The notes: generated by a model not told the origin, from the letters alone. 64,000 bases of DNA from Clostridium sp. 'White wine YQ' (GCF_028728205.1 NZ_JAQYUU010000007.1:186001-250000), one strand, 5' to 3'. Counted from the first letter of the stretch, positions 25,132 to 37,297 are shown. A program made the numbers and translations.

Positions 25132-25409
25132 AAATAATTCTTCCTTTCATACTAACTATTTTTAACCATAATTATATGAAATATTCTATAGGTGGAAGGC
25201 TTTTTAGTAGATGAACCACTACATAAAACCTAAAAACCTCTCCGAAAATTTTATTTTTTCAGCAAGTTACCATATTAAGTTTTTTGTGCGGCTCTTCTCA
25301 GAATTTTATTTTTTCAAAAGCTTGTACTTTTAAAATGGCAAAACTCTGGGAAGCTTTAAACTCCATGTTTAAAACTTCCTAGTACCTAGCTGAATTTGTT
25401 CTAAGAATT
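25132..25409 (-). promoter_or_regulatory. glmS mRNA leader between ribozyme and start codon
   Basis: The leader contains hairpins CTAAGAA-gtaa-TTCTTAG and GGAAG..TTTAAAC / GTTTAAA.CTTCC. It also holds two copies of a module reading TGAAAAAATAAAATT (25247-25261 and 25301-25315, 54 bp apart). None is a clear terminator. The ribosome site GGAAG is close to the ATG. Confidence 0.45.
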
Positions 25410-25540
25410 ACTTCTTAGGTTTGCCAGCTTTTAACGGTAGTACTTATACCGTGGGGCACCCGCTGAATTTTCGATAATCCCCAACCTCGTCAAGTTAAAT
25501 ACTTAAACACCGATCTCATGTATTTAACCTCTAGCGCTTT
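25410..25540 (-). ncRNA. glmS ribozyme (glucosamine-6-phosphate riboswitch)
   Basis: A self-cleaving RNA that destroys glmS mRNA when glucosamine-6-phosphate is abundant. Conserved pieces are in order: the cleavage site A-GCGC (cut between 25538 and 25537), the P2 stem GGTTAAATAC / GTATTTAAC, then GACGAGGTTGGGGATTATCG, then TTCAGCGGGTGCCCC and the GGTA..TACC hairpin. The match to the known core is strong. Confidence 0.93.
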
Positions 25541-25734
25541 AATATTTAATTATTTACCTATGTCCCTCCTTCTTTTTCTTATTTTTCTATAATTATGGTT
25601 TTTGTCCAAGCCTCCACAATTCAATATATTATACTATATAATATTTCATGTCAAACTATTTGTTACTTTATTAACTTTTAAATAATAATAGGGTTAAAAA
25701 TCCTATTATGGATTCTTAACCCTAGTTATAAACT

Positions 25735-26895
25735 CTATTTTGTAAATGAAGCTTTTACTTCTTCATATTTACTTACTATAGCATCTACTAATGGGCTATC
25801 TATATCTAAGCTTGTTATATCTGCAACTGCTTTTTTAATTCCATTAGCTTTAATATTAGATTGTACTTCTTGAGATTTTTCATCTTCAGCATAATCAAAT
25901 AATAAACCTGCAGCTATACCAGTTAATATGTTTTCTCTTTCGATATTAAGCTCATAGCAAAGTCTTAATGGAGTTATTAATCTATCATTTCCAGATAACT
26001 TTCTTATTGGGTCACGTCCTACACGGAAAACTTCATCTTTTAGATATGTGTTTTCAAATCTACCTATTAATTTTTTAGAATAAGCAGTTAAAGCTTCAAT
26101 ATCTATTTTGTGTTTTTCACTTAAAGCTTTTACAGCTTCAGCATGGAACCCAACAATAACTTTCTTAATTGCTTCATCTTGAATTGCTTCATGGATGTAT
26201 TTATATCCCTTTAGGTCTCCTAAATATGCAGTGGTAGCATGTGCTCCATTTAAAAGGAATAATTTTCTTTCAAGGTATGGTCCTAGATTATCTACATATT
26301 CAGCACCATTAACATTGCCATTTACTTTTACTTTATTCTTTTCTATATCCCATTCATAGAAATCTTCAACAGCAACATCTATTGGAAGTTCTTTTTCAAT
26401 ATCTACATTAGGTACAATTCTATCAACTGCACTGTTAGGGAATCCAACATATTTGTCTAGGTTTGCTTTAAGCTCGTCACTAGCACCTTCTAATATTCCA
26501 CCTTTTAGAATATCTGTAGCCATTAATGCATTTTCACATGCAATAATATCTAATTCTTTTTTATTAGTTTCAAATCTTTTTTCTAAAAGTGTCTTTAATA
26601 ATCCACCAGTGCTCTTTAAATTGTTCGCACCTATAGAAGTAGTTATTAAATCTGCTTCTTTAACTACCTCTTCTAGACCAGCCATATCATGTAAATGTAC
26701 AGCTTTTACACCTTCTATTTTTTCTTTATTTTCAGAAGTGCTTAATGTTATTACTGTGTATTTTTTATATTCATTAATTGCATTTACTAAAAAATCTGAT
26801 ATATCTACAAAAGTTACTTCGTAGCCTGATTTTGATAATAAATAACCAATAAAACCTCTTCCAATATTTCCAGCTCCAAAATGAACAGCTTTCAT
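25735..26895 (-). CDS. mtlD: Mannitol-1-phosphate 5-dehydrogenase
   Basis: Oxidises mannitol-1-phosphate to fructose-6-phosphate with NAD+. The start MKAVHFGAGNIGRGFIGYLL carries the NAD-binding GxGNIGRG motif; the active-site region is GRDPIRKLSGNDRLITP. The ATG at 26895 is chosen: it lies 1 nt after the mtlF stop and the family begins MKA at this point; a GTG four codons earlier is possible. 386 aa, normal. Last gene of the mannitol operon, so substrate uptake and the first catabolic step are co-expressed. Confidence 0.95.
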   Translation of the reverse strand: MKAVHFGAGNIGRGFIGYLLSKSGYEVTFVDISDFLVNAINEYKKYTVITLSTSENKEKIEGVKAVHLHDMAGLEEVVKEADLITTSIGANNLKSTGGLLKTLLEKRFETNKKELDIIACENALMATDILKGGILEGASDELKANLDKYVGFPNSAVDRIVPNVDIEKELPIDVAVEDFYEWDIEKNKVKVNGNVNGAEYVDNLGPYLERKLFLLNGAHATTAYLGDLKGYKYIHEAIQDEAIKKVIVGFHAEAVKALSEKHKIDIEALTAYSKKLIGRFENTYLKDEVFRVGRDPIRKLSGNDRLITPLRLCYELNIERENILTGIAAGLLFDYAEDEKSQEVQSNIKANGIKKAVADITSLDIDSPLVDAIVSKYEEVKASFTK

Positions 26896-26896
26896 A

Positions 26897-27340
26897 TTAC
26901 ATTTCACCTTCTTCTTCTATGATTCTCATTATTTCGGCTTCAGTTTTTGCATCAATTAACTTTTGAACATTTTCTTCATATTGTACAGTTAATGCGATTT
27001 GAGAAAGGAAAGCCATATGATCGTCTCCTTTTCCTGCTATACCTATAACTATATATGCGATGTTTCCTTCACCAAAATCAACTCCGTCAGGATATTGTAA
27101 TATAACTATACCTGAATCTAATATTTGTTTCTTGTATTCATTCATTCCATGAGGAATTGCTACTCCATTTCCCATGTATGTTGTAACTTCATTTTCTCTA
27201 GCTTTCATGCCTTCGATATAATTTTCATTAACATATCCTCTTGAAACTAGTAACCTTCCTGCTCTTTCTATAGCCTCAAATTTAGATTCTGAAGAGAGAT
27301 TAAGCATAATATTTTCTTCAACTAAAACACCCTTATTCAT
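26897..27340 (-). CDS. mtlF: Mannitol PTS enzyme IIA
   Basis: 147-aa phosphocarrier that passes phosphate from HPr to the MtlA IIB domain. The phosphorylated histidine lies in NGVAIPHGMNEYK, and the second conserved segment GEGNIAYIVIGIAGKGDDH is present. Its ATG directly follows the mtlR stop (TGA-ATG) with GAGGAGGA inside the mtlR end, so translation is coupled. Confidence 0.95.
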   Translation of the reverse strand: MNKGVLVEENIMLNLSSESKFEAIERAGRLLVSRGYVNENYIEGMKARENEVTTYMGNGVAIPHGMNEYKKQILDSGIVILQYPDGVDFGEGNIAYIVIGIAGKGDDHMAFLSQIALTVQYEENVQKLIDAKTEAEIMRIIEEEGEM

Positions 27341-29395
27341 TCAATTGTCCTCCTCTTTATTTACAATATTAATTAAATTATTTCTAATATCAGTTATACT
27401 ACCTATCTTTAATGTTTCAACAAATTCTTTTTGCTCTATTAATGAAACACTAATTTTTCCTAAAAGTTGTAAAATGTAATTACTTTCATTTTGTCTTGCA
27501 AGTAAGACTAAAAAAGTTCCTACTTCTTCTGTTGAAAAGCCTATACTAGACATACGAATTGGATCCTCAACTCTGTATACCCCTACAAAAGGAGTAACCA
27601 TTTCATCACATCTTGTATGAATTAAAGCTATCCCGCTTCCTGGAACAACTACATTACCTTTTTCTTCTCTTTTAAGTATGCCATTTATAATTGCATTTTT
27701 ATCATGAGTTAAATCAATCTCATATATATCTTCTACAATAAAATTTATCAAATCTGCAAAAGAATCAACTTTTGTTTTTTTCAATTGAAAATTCTTAAGA
27801 ATTGTATTGGCCAATTCATATTCAGAATTTGTAACCTCATCATCATCTAAAGAACTTGGTAACTGTACAAGTTTAACTTGATTATCAAGCTTGAAATCAA
27901 AAATAAAACTATTAACCTTCTCTATGTTTTCTTTTGTCATAAAAGGTGATACCACAATTACTTTATTCTTTATGCTTAAATTAATTGGAACGGTAGATAA
28001 AATTAAGTCAAAGCTTTCCTCTTCAAGTCTTCTACTAACATCGTTTATAGATGTAATAGCCAAATTTCCTATATCAGGGAAAAGCGCTTGTATTTTATTA
28101 CATAAGATTCTTGCAGTTGCAATACCTCCAGGGCATACTACCATAGTTTTTATTTTCCTTAAAAATGCCTGCTGCCTCTGCAACGCTACATCTATATGCA
28201 TTGTTATATAGCCAACTTCTTCTAAAGGTATTTTCAAATTATATCTAGAAAATATCAACTTACATTTATTATTGATAACCTTAAATAAATCTGTATAATG
28301 TTCCTTTATTTCACTTATAAGTGGATTTATAACAACTAGTCCCAAATTTAACATATAAAACGTTTGTTTTAAATGTTGTGACAGATCTCTTATTAGTTGG
28401 ATATCATTCATTAAATCTACTTGTATTTTTTTTGATACCTCTGTCACTAATTCTAAAGCTAAATCCTCATAATTAATATCTGATTGAGTGAAATTTCCAT
28501 TACTATTTAGGAAATAATTATATTCACTTAAATACAATGATAAATAAACTAACTCATCCTCAGGTAAGTTAATATTATTTTCAATTAAAGTTTCATTTAT
28601 ATTTTTTAATTTTTCATATACGTCTAAAGATTGTATTTCTTTTTTTATCTTTTCTGGCAATTCTATATTATCGCCATTTTCAGTTTTCTTAATTGATAAA
28701 AGAATTTGAATAAAAAGGCTAAAATATTTTACATCATTAACCTTAATATAACTGAATTTTGATTCTTGAAATGTTTCTCTAACTAAATTTATTATTTTTG
28801 TTCCAAAAATAATCTCAAAAAATGCTTTTACTGTTTGGTCTACTTTTTCATCGTATAGTATTGGTAATAAATCTTCATATGGCTTAAGCTCAAATAGAAG
28901 TTCTACCAAAGCAATTCTTTTATTCCATTCTGACCCTTCAATACTAATACCATGACTTCTTTTTCTAATTAAACATAAATTTTTAGTAAGTACCATATTC
29001 TCGATACTATCTAGGTCAAGACTAATGCTGCCCATAACTACATTAAATTTATGACTAAAATACGAAGCCTTAATTGGTTCCTTAGTTACAAGCAATTCAC
29101 AAGCAATTATAATTTGCCTTTGTTCTTTATTAAATAACCACTGCATAGGAACTTGATTTAGAGAAACTTTTATCTCCTCAATCTTATCCTTGTTTCCTGA
29201 CAAAGATAAATTCATATCCTCATCATTAAATATATTTACGCTATATTTTTTCAAACTTTTGTTTATTGAAGAAATTTCTCTTAATATAGTTCTAGTGCTT
29301 ATATTTAATTGTTTATGAAGGCCCTTTATATTAAAGGGGCCTTCATTTAAAACTTTATTCAATATAAATTGCTGTCTAGGGGTGAAATTATTCAT
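27341..29395 (-). CDS. mtlR: MtlR-type PRD transcriptional activator
   Basis: 684 aa. An N-terminal pair of helix-turn-helix regions (NIKGLHKQLNISTRTILREI) is followed by two PTS-regulated PRD domains (from about 190 to 400), a IIB-Gat-like domain (VVCPGGIATARILCNK) and a C-terminal IIA-like domain with SGIALIHTRCDEM. In Bacillus MtlR, phosphorylation by HPr and by the mannitol IIA/IIB proteins decides activity; the same is expected here. It sits between mtlA and mtlF, so it controls its own operon. Confidence 0.92.
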   Translation of the reverse strand: MNNFTPRQQFILNKVLNEGPFNIKGLHKQLNISTRTILREISSINKSLKKYSVNIFNDEDMNLSLSGNKDKIEEIKVSLNQVPMQWLFNKEQRQIIIACELLVTKEPIKASYFSHKFNVVMGSISLDLDSIENMVLTKNLCLIRKRSHGISIEGSEWNKRIALVELLFELKPYEDLLPILYDEKVDQTVKAFFEIIFGTKIINLVRETFQESKFSYIKVNDVKYFSLFIQILLSIKKTENGDNIELPEKIKKEIQSLDVYEKLKNINETLIENNINLPEDELVYLSLYLSEYNYFLNSNGNFTQSDINYEDLALELVTEVSKKIQVDLMNDIQLIRDLSQHLKQTFYMLNLGLVVINPLISEIKEHYTDLFKVINNKCKLIFSRYNLKIPLEEVGYITMHIDVALQRQQAFLRKIKTMVVCPGGIATARILCNKIQALFPDIGNLAITSINDVSRRLEEESFDLILSTVPINLSIKNKVIVVSPFMTKENIEKVNSFIFDFKLDNQVKLVQLPSSLDDDEVTNSEYELANTILKNFQLKKTKVDSFADLINFIVEDIYEIDLTHDKNAIINGILKREEKGNVVVPGSGIALIHTRCDEMVTPFVGVYRVEDPIRMSSIGFSTEEVGTFLVLLARQNESNYILQLLGKISVSLIEQKEFVETLKIGSITDIRNNLINIVNKEEDN

Positions 29396-29433
29396 TTATA
29401 CTCACCTAGCCTATAATTTATTTTTTCTAATTA

Positions 29434-30837
29434 TTACTTTAATTGATTTACAAATTCGTCATATTTTGTACGATCTAAGAAATTCTTAACAGTTATGATC
29501 TTATCAGTTTTAGCTGATTTTCTAGCTCTTTCAGCTAAGTTTTCTTGTGTGAATACTACATCAGCATCTGCTGGTATAGCATCAACTGGAGTGTGTTTAA
29601 CATCAATACCACTTATTCCAGCATCTTTTAATGCTTTCTTAAGTATTGATTCTCCCATAGCTGAAGATCCCATTCCTGCATCACAAGCAAATACGATTAA
29701 TTTAATTCCAGCTTTTGAAACTGAAGGAACGCTTTGTCCTTTACTTTCAGCTTTCATTTCTTTAACTTTGCTTTGTGCTTGTTCTAAATCTTCTCCGCCT
29801 TCTGGATCTCTCTTAATTATAACTGCTGCTATTAAGAATGATACTACAGTACCAACAAGAACCCCTGCAAGAACTGGTAATAGTCCACCCTTAGGAGACA
29901 TTGCTATAAGTGATATTATACTTCCTGGTGAAGGTGCTGATACAAGTCCTGCATGAGTTATTACGAATGTTAAATCTGCAGTTATTCCACCACCGATTAC
30001 AGCTAATAATAAAGCTGGTTTCATTAATACATATGGGAAATAAATTTCATGTATTCCACCTAAGAAGTGAATGATGATTGCTCCTGGTGCTGATTGTTTA
30101 GCCATTCCTTTACTATATAGCATATAAGCTAAAAGTATTCCAAGTCCTGGACCTGGGTTTGGTTCTAATAAGAAGAATATTGACTTACCAACATCATGTG
30201 CTTGTTGAATTCCTAAAGGAGATAATACTCCGTGATTAATTGCATTGTTTAAGAATAAGATTTTAGCTGGTTCAACAACTATTGCTATTAAAGGAAGTAA
30301 TCCTTTATCAGTTATTGCTTGAGCAGCATTACCTAAGCCAGTTGAGATTCCTGCAACGATTGGTTCTATATAAGTAAATGCAAATAATGAAAGTCCGCCA
30401 CCTAGTATACCTGCTGAGAAGTTATTAACTAACATTTCAAATCCTGTTGGGATTTTTCCATCTACTAGTTTGTCAAACTTCTTGATTAACCATCCACCAA
30501 GTGGTCCCATTATCATGGCACCCATGAACATTGGAATAGAAGCTCCAACTACGATACCCATAGTTGCGATAGCACCTACTACTCCTCCTCTAGTATCATA
30601 TACTAGTTTACCACCTTGATAACCTATAAGCAATGGTAGTAAGTAAGTGATCATTGGTCCAACTAATTTAGCCCAATATGCATTTGGTGTCCAACCAGTT
30701 GGTATAAATAATGCAGTGATAAGACCCCAAGCGATGAATGCTCCAATGTTTGGTAACACCATGCTACTTAAAAAACTACCAAATCTTTGAACTTTGCCTT
30801 TAAATGTAGAATTGTTTGAAGTATTAAGATTTTCCAT
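29434..30837 (-). CDS. mtlA: Mannitol PTS enzyme IICB
   Basis: Membrane permease and IIB phosphotransfer protein for mannitol, 467 aa. The IIC part (residues about 15-345) is hydrophobic with the family stretch [16 protein letters not shown]. The IIB domain holds the phosphocysteine in [15 protein letters not shown]. No IIA domain is fused, consistent with the separate mtlF gene. First gene of the operon; CCTCC-type ribosome site (GGAGG) before the ATG. Confidence 0.95.
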   Translation of the reverse strand: MENLNTSNNSTFKGKVQRFGSFLSSMVLPNIGAFIAWGLITALFIPTGWTPNAYWAKLVGPMITYLLPLLIGYQGGKLVYDTRGGVVGAIATMGIVVGASIPMFMGAMIMGPLGGWLIKKFDKLVDGKIPTGFEMLVNNFSAGILGGGLSLFAFTYIEPIVAGISTGLGNAAQAITDKGLLPLIAIVVEPAKILFLNNAINHGVLSPLGIQQAHDVGKSIFFLLEPNPGPGLGILLAYMLYSKGMAKQSAPGAIIIHFLGGIHEIYFPYVLMKPALLLAVIGGGITADLTFVITHAGLVSAPSPGSIISLIAMSPKGGLLPVLAGVLVGTVVSFLIAAVIIKRDPEGGEDLEQAQSKVKEMKAESKGQSVPSVSKAGIKLIVFACDAGMGSSAMGESILKKALKDAGISGIDVKHTPVDAIPADADVVFTQENLAERARKSAKTDKIITVKNFLDRTKYDEFVNQLK

Positions 30838-31146
30838 TATGAGACCTCCTATAAATTTTTTAAATAATAATTATTTATTACACTTATTATATTAAATTAT
30901 ATCGTTTTCACTTTCAATTTAAACAATTTCAATTCTGTGATACGTTTTCAGTGACAATTTTAAAATTAATATAAATCCTAGCAAAAATCAACATTTGAAG
31001 GTCTACAAATGTACTTTTTTTCCAAAATGAAAAGTTTAAAAAAGGGTTGCTTTTTGAATTTTAGTACAAAAACTATGCATTATTTGCTTTTATTATGTTC
31101 AAATTTGATGAAAATATAATATGTATTTTATATTGCATATTGCTTT
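30838..31146 (-). promoter_or_regulatory. mtl operon upstream region with cre-like sites
   Basis: On the minus strand TGAAAACGATATAA (30897-30910) matches the catabolite repression consensus TGWAANCGNTNWCA at all but one position. A second related sequence, TGAAAACGTATCAC, lies some 30-45 bp upstream with a poorer fit. The rest is AT-rich and would hold the promoter and the MtlR site; no gene seen. Confidence 0.55.
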
Positions 31147-31176
31147 ACATAAAATAAAAGACCTTTAAAAGGTCTT
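31147..31176. terminator. Bidirectional terminator
   Basis: AAAAGACCTTTAAAAGGTCTTTT, a short perfect hairpin with A-run and T-run on either side, between the ilv and mtl operons. Confidence 0.85.
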
Positions 31177-31199
31177 TTATAATTAAGTAATAATTTATT

Positions 31200-31269
31200 A
31201 AAAAAGCCTAGAGATTCTATATATCTTTTGGCGAAAGATTAGGGAGAAATTCCTATAATCTCTAGGCTA
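31200..31269 (-). terminator. Branched terminator of the ilv-leu operon
   Basis: The outer stem AGCCTAGAGATT / AATCTCTAGGCT is followed leftwards by TTTTTTAA. The 40-nt interior can fold into ATCTTT..AAAGAT and AGGAATTTCTCCCT hairpins, giving a three-way junction rather than a simple loop. Confidence 0.8.
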
Positions 31270-31279
31270 ATTTAGCATT

Positions 31280-32302
<1,023 letters not shown>

Positions 32303-32306
32303 TTAT

Positions 32307-33977
32307 TTATACATCTTCTTCATAGATTATTTGATTTATAAGTGCTCCTGGTGCTACCATAGGGAACACTTTCTTATCTTCATGAACTCTATAATCAATA
32401 ACTATAGGTACAGAAGAGTTAAAAGCTTCTTTTAATGCTGGTTCTAGTTGTTCTTTTCGTTCAACTAAAAATCCTTTTCCGCCGTAGGCTTCTACAAGTT
32501 TAACAAAGTTTGTTCCTCTATTAATTGAAGTATGAGAATATCTCTCTTCATAGAAAAAGTTTTGCCACTGTCTTACCATACCTAAGGCATTGTTGTTTAC
32601 TATTATTGTAACTACAGGTGCCTTTTGAGCATAGGAAGTTGCTAATTCATTGCAGTTCATAGCAAAGCTACCATCTCCTGCAATATTAATAACTAACTTA
32701 TCTGGATTAGCTACCTTACAGCCAATAGCTGCTCCAAGTCCAAATCCCATAGTTCCTAGTCCACCAGAAGTTATGAATCTTCTTGGCTCTATATGCTTAT
32801 AGAATTGAGATGCCCACATTTGATGTTGTCCAACTTCAGTTGTTACAATGGCTTCTCCATCTGTAAGTTCATTAATTTTACTAAATAAGAATTCAGGTGT
32901 TAATTCGTCATTTTCTTTGCTTCTGCCTCTACCATCTTCCTTATATATATTCATCTTGTTAATCCATTCTTTGTTATCTTTTTTATTTAGCAGCGGAATT
33001 AATTTTCTTAAACTTTCTTTTATATCCCCAATTAAGCTTGCATCTACTTTTACATTTTTATTAATTTCCGCTGGATCTATATCCAAATGAATAATTTTAG
33101 CCCCTTCAAGATTATCATTTGAACTAATAACTCTATCGCTAAATCTTGCTCCAATAGCTATTAATAAGTCACATTCCCAAGCACCCAAGTTTGAAGCCCT
33201 GGTACCATGCATCCCTATCATTCCTGTATATAATGGATGAGTTACTGGAAATCCACCCATACACATAAGTGATGCTGATGTTGGAGAATCTATTTTTTCT
33301 GCTAGTGCTATTAATTCTTCTGATGCCCCTGAACTTATAACTCCTCCTCCTGCATAAATAAATGGTCTTGAGGATTCGTTAATTAATTTTGAAACTTCTA
33401 ATAAAGCTTCTTCTGTTATATGCTTATTGCTTCTTGTAACTTTAACGGGTTCCTTCTTAATATATACACCCTTTTGAGCTGTTATATCTTTTGGGATATC
33501 TACAAGCACAGGTCCTGGTCTTCCCTCTTGTGCAATTCTAAACGCTTCTCTTATAGTGTGAGCTAAATCATCAACATTCTTCACCATAAAATTATGTTTA
33601 GTTATTGGTAGAGTAATACCTGTTATATCTACTTCTTGGAAGCTATCCTTTCCAAGTAAAGGTCTTGTAACATTACCAGTTATAGCTACCATTGGAGTTG
33701 AGTCCATATATGCTGTAGCTATTCCAGTTACTAAATTCGTTGCCCCAGGTCCCGAAGTAGCTAAACAAACCCCAACCTTTCCAGTACTTCTTGCATATCC
33801 ATCTGCAGCATGAGCAGCCCCTTGCTCATGGCAGGTTAAGACATGTCTTATTTTATCTTTATACTTATAAAGTGCATCATATATATTAAGAACTGCCCCT
33901 CCTGGATACCCAAAAATAGTATCCACTTCTTGTTCTAATAAACACTCTAATAGTATCTCTGACCCATTTAGTATCAT
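32307..33977 (-). CDS. ilvB: Acetolactate synthase large subunit
   Basis: A thiamine-diphosphate enzyme making acetolactate or acetohydroxybutyrate. 556 aa. The ThDP glutamate lies in LTCHEQGAAHAADGYAR, the central domain has FAD-type features, and the ThDP/Mg motif is GDGSFAMNCNELATSYAQ..NNN. AAAGGAGGGG precedes the ATG. Its regulatory partner ilvN is the first gene of the same operon, six genes upstream, an unusual separation. Confidence 0.96.
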   Translation of the reverse strand: MILNGSEILLECLLEQEVDTIFGYPGGAVLNIYDALYKYKDKIRHVLTCHEQGAAHAADGYARSTGKVGVCLATSGPGATNLVTGIATAYMDSTPMVAITGNVTRPLLGKDSFQEVDITGITLPITKHNFMVKNVDDLAHTIREAFRIAQEGRPGPVLVDIPKDITAQKGVYIKKEPVKVTRSNKHITEEALLEVSKLINESSRPFIYAGGGVISSGASEELIALAEKIDSPTSASLMCMGGFPVTHPLYTGMIGMHGTRASNLGAWECDLLIAIGARFSDRVISSNDNLEGAKIIHLDIDPAEINKNVKVDASLIGDIKESLRKLIPLLNKKDNKEWINKMNIYKEDGRGRSKENDELTPEFLFSKINELTDGEAIVTTEVGQHQMWASQFYKHIEPRRFITSGGLGTMGFGLGAAIGCKVANPDKLVINIAGDGSFAMNCNELATSYAQKAPVVTIIVNNNALGMVRQWQNFFYEERYSHTSINRGTNFVKLVEAYGGKGFLVERKEQLEPALKEAFNSSVPIVIDYRVHEDKKVFPMVAPGALINQIIYEEDV

Positions 33978-34018
33978 ATGCCCCCTCCTTTTATACTAAG
34001 TCCTAAGCAGTACAATTT

Positions 34019-35677
34019 TTATTTAAATATAGCTCCTTGGCTAGCTGAACTAACTAATTTTGAATATCTACCTAAATATCCATCAGTAATTTTTGGTTCT
34101 GGCTCTTTCCATTCTTTTCTTCTTGATTCAAGCTCTTCTTCTGAAACTTTAATTTCAAGCTTACCTTTTTCAATATCTATAGAGATAATATCCCCATCTT
34201 TAATTAATGCAATATTTCCACCTACTGCTGCTTCTGGGGATACATGTCCTATTGATGCCCCTCTTGTTGCCCCTGAGAATCTTCCATCTGTAATTAATGC
34301 TACTGATTTATCAAGTCCCATTCCTGCTATTGCCGATGTTGGAGATAACATTTCTCTCATACCTGGTCCGCCTTTTGGGCCTTCATATCTTATTATTATT
34401 ACATCACCACTTTGTATTTTTCCTCCCCAGATTGCTGCTATTGCATCTTCCTCTGAGTCATAAACCTTAGCCGGTCCTTCATGTCTCATCATTTCTGGAA
34501 GTACAGCTGATTTCTTAACAACAGCCCCGTCTACTGCAAGGTTTCCTCTTAGAACCTGTATTCCTCCAGTTTGACTATAAGGTTTTTCTATAGGTTTTAT
34601 TACTTCATAGTTAATAACGTGAGCTTCCTTAATATTTTCACCCAATGTCTTTGTTGTGGCTGTAATACAATCAAGATTTAGTAAATTCTTTTTAGAAAGT
34701 TCATTCATCACTGCTTGTATTCCGCCAGCAAAATATAAGTCTTCTATATGATTCTCTCCTGCTGGAGCTAACTTACATAAGTTTGGAGTTTTTGAACTTA
34801 CTTCATTTATAATATCTAAATTAAGCTCAATTTTAGCTTCATTTGCAATGGCTGTTAAATGTAAGACCGAGTTAGTAGAACATCCTAAAGCCATGTCAAC
34901 AGTTAGAGCATTCTTTATAGTTTTCTCTGTTACTATATCTCTAGGCTTAATGTCCTTTTCAACTAATTTCATTATTGCCATACCTGCATCTTTAGCTAAT
35001 CTTATTCTATCTGAATAAACTGCTGGTATAGTTCCATTTCCAGGTAGTCCTAGTCCTAAAACCTCTGTTAAGCAATTCATTGAGTTTGCTGTAAACATGC
35101 CTGAACAAGATCCGCAAGTTGGACATGCACTACTTTCCATTTCCAATAAATCTTCTTCTGATATTTTATTGGAATTATATGCCCCAACAGCTTCAAACAT
35201 AGTAGATAAAGATATTGAACTTCCTCTATATTTTCCTGCAAGCATAGGTCCACCTGAAACAACTACTGCTGGTATGTTTAGTCTTAATGCTGCCATAAGC
35301 ATACCTGGTACTATTTTGTCACAGTTTGGTACAAGTACAAGTCCATCAAAGGAATGTGCCTTAACCATACATTCAATTGAATCGGCTATAAGTTCTCTTG
35401 TTGGCAATGAATATTTCATTCCCTCATGCCCCATTGATATACCATCACAAACTCCTATTGTAGGGAAAACAACTGGTGTTCCTCCTGCTAAAAGTACTCC
35501 ACTTTTAGCTCCTTGAACTATTTTATCTAGGTGAACATGACCTGGAATTATATCATTTTGCGAAGTTACAATACCAATCATCGGTCTTTTCATTTCTTCA
35601 TCTGAAAATCCTGCTGCTCTTAATAGTGATCTATGGGGAGCTTTGTCTGCCCCTATCTTTATTCTATCGCTTCTCAT
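34019..35677 (-). CDS. ilvD: Dihydroxy-acid dehydratase
   Basis: Fe-S enzyme producing 2-keto acids for valine, leucine and isoleucine. 552 aa. Cluster cysteines are visible in [30 protein letters not shown] and [11 protein letters not shown]. The C-terminus carries [10 protein letters not shown]-type sequence ([16 protein letters not shown]). It lies 8 bp after leuB and 41 bp before ilvB in the operon. Confidence 0.97.
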   Translation of the reverse strand: MRSDRIKIGADKAPHRSLLRAAGFSDEEMKRPMIGIVTSQNDIIPGHVHLDKIVQGAKSGVLLAGGTPVVFPTIGVCDGISMGHEGMKYSLPTRELIADSIECMVKAHSFDGLVLVPNCDKIVPGMLMAALRLNIPAVVVSGGPMLAGKYRGSSISLSTMFEAVGAYNSNKISEEDLLEMESSACPTCGSCSGMFTANSMNCLTEVLGLGLPGNGTIPAVYSDRIRLAKDAGMAIMKLVEKDIKPRDIVTEKTIKNALTVDMALGCSTNSVLHLTAIANEAKIELNLDIINEVSSKTPNLCKLAPAGENHIEDLYFAGGIQAVMNELSKKNLLNLDCITATTKTLGENIKEAHVINYEVIKPIEKPYSQTGGIQVLRGNLAVDGAVVKKSAVLPEMMRHEGPAKVYDSEEDAIAAIWGGKIQSGDVIIIRYEGPKGGPGMREMLSPTSAIAGMGLDKSVALITDGRFSGATRGASIGHVSPEAAVGGNIALIKDGDIISIDIEKGKLEIKVSEEELESRRKEWKEPEPKITDGYLGRYSKLVSSASQGAIFK

Positions 35678-35685
35678 AAAATAAA

Positions 35686-36768
35686 TTACTTCCCTTCTTT
35701 TATATATTTAACCACTAGTTCCCCCATTTCCTTAGTACCAACCAATTTATTACCTTCACTCATTATGTCTCCAGTTCTATATCCCTCTTCTAGAACTTTT
35801 TCTACTGCTTTTTCTATTACTGTAGCTTCATTTAATAACCCAAAGGAATACTTAAGCATCATAGCTGCTGATAATATTGTAGCTAGTGGATTTGCTATTC
35901 CTTTTCCAGCTATATCAGGAGCTGACCCATGAATAGGTTCATACATTCCGTTTGTACTCTCTCCTAAACTAGCTGATGGTAACATTCCAATTGAACCAGT
36001 AATCATTGAAGCTTCATCTGATAATATATCTCCAAAAATATTTGAAGTTACTATAACATCAAACTGTCTTGGGTTTTTAACAAGCTGCATAGCAGCATTA
36101 TCAACATATTGTCTATCTAGTTCTACTTCTGGATAATCCTTGTGAACTTCATCCACTACTCTTCTCCATAATCTTGAACTTTCAAGTATATTTGCTTTAT
36201 CAACTAGTGTAACTTTTTTCTTCCTTTTCATTGCAGTTTCAAATGCTATTTTCGCTATTCTCTTAATTTCTGAAGTACTATACTTTTCTGTATCTGATGC
36301 TGTTTCTTCATCTCCATTTTTAACTAGGCTTCTTTCCCCAAAATATATTCCACCAGTTAATTCTCTAACTACACAAATATCTATTCCATCCCCAATTATT
36401 GAATCTTTAAGTGGTGATGCATCTCTTAATGCTGAATGAAGCACTGCTGGTCTTAGGTTGCAATACAGTCCTAAGCCACTTCTTAATCCTAATAATGCTT
36501 GTTCTGGTCTTATTTTTGCAGTAGGATCATCCCATTTGGGACCTCCAACTGCCCCTAGTAAAACTGAATCACTATTTCTACATATCTCTAATGTTTCTTC
36601 TGGTAGAGGTGTCCCCTTTTCATCTATAGCTATTCCTCCAGCTAGTACATACTCATAGTTAAACTGATGAGAGTACTTTTCTCCTACTAGGTTTAAAACT
36701 TTTATAGTTTCATCTATAACCTCTGGTCCGATTCCATCCCCTGGTATTACTGCAATTTTATATTCCAT
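35686..36768 (-). CDS. leuB: 3-isopropylmalate dehydrogenase
   Basis: NAD-dependent oxidative decarboxylation of 3-isopropylmalate; with a citramalate synthase in the operon it may also act on 3-methylmalate. 360 aa. Start [13 protein letters not shown], substrate arginines in [24 protein letters not shown], and metal aspartates in [19 protein letters not shown]-type ribosome site. Confidence 0.96.
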   Translation of the reverse strand: MEYKIAVIPGDGIGPEVIDETIKVLNLVGEKYSHQFNYEYVLAGGIAIDEKGTPLPEETLEICRNSDSVLLGAVGGPKWDDPTAKIRPEQALLGLRSGLGLYCNLRPAVLHSALRDASPLKDSIIGDGIDICVVRELTGGIYFGERSLVKNGDEETASDTEKYSTSEIKRIAKIAFETAMKRKKKVTLVDKANILESSRLWRRVVDEVHKDYPEVELDRQYVDNAAMQLVKNPRQFDVIVTSNIFGDILSDEASMITGSIGMLPSASLGESTNGMYEPIHGSAPDIAGKGIANPLATILSAAMMLKYSFGLLNEATVIEKAVEKVLEEGYRTGDIMSEGNKLVGTKEMGELVVKYIKEGK

Positions 36769-36795
36769 AATTAACCCCCTATTTATTTAACCAAC

Positions 36796-37284
36796 TTAGT
36801 TTTTGTTTTTTATATATTCAACTAATCCGTTGCTATTAATTATTTTTTGCATAAACTCTGGGAAAGGCTCTCCTTGGAATTCCTTACCTGAAGTTAAATT
36901 TTTTATGATTCCAGTATTAAAATCTACTTCTACTTGATCTCCTGCATTTATATTTTGAACTGCTTCTGGACATTCAAGTATTGGTAAGCCAATGTTTATA
37001 GCATTTCTATAAAATATTCTTGCAAAAGTTTTAGCAATTACACAGCTTACTCCACTTTCTTTTATTGAAATTGGTGCATGTTCTCTTGACGAACCACATC
37101 CAAAATTTTTATCTGCAACAATTATATCCCCAACTTGAACTTTGCTTGCAAATGTATCATCTATATCTTCCATACAGTGAGCTGCCAGCTCCTTTGGATC
37201 AGATGTATTTAAATATCTTGCTGGTATTATTACATCCGTATCAACATTATCTCCATATCTAAAAACTTTTCCGTTAGCTTTCAT
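36796..37284 (-). CDS. leuD: 3-isopropylmalate dehydratase small subunit
   Basis: 162 aa. The swivel domain pairs with LeuC to isomerise isopropylmalate, or citramalate in the pyruvate route to isoleucine. Conserved [15 protein letters not shown] and [16 protein letters not shown] are present. It lies between leuC and leuB with short gaps. Confidence 0.96.
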   Translation of the reverse strand: MKANGKVFRYGDNVDTDVIIPARYLNTSDPKELAAHCMEDIDDTFASKVQVGDIIVADKNFGCGSSREHAPISIKESGVSCVIAKTFARIFYRNAINIGLPILECPEAVQNINAGDQVEVDFNTGIIKNLTSGKEFQGEPFPEFMQKIINSNGLVEYIKNKN

Positions 37285-37297
37285 ATTCCTTTACCCC

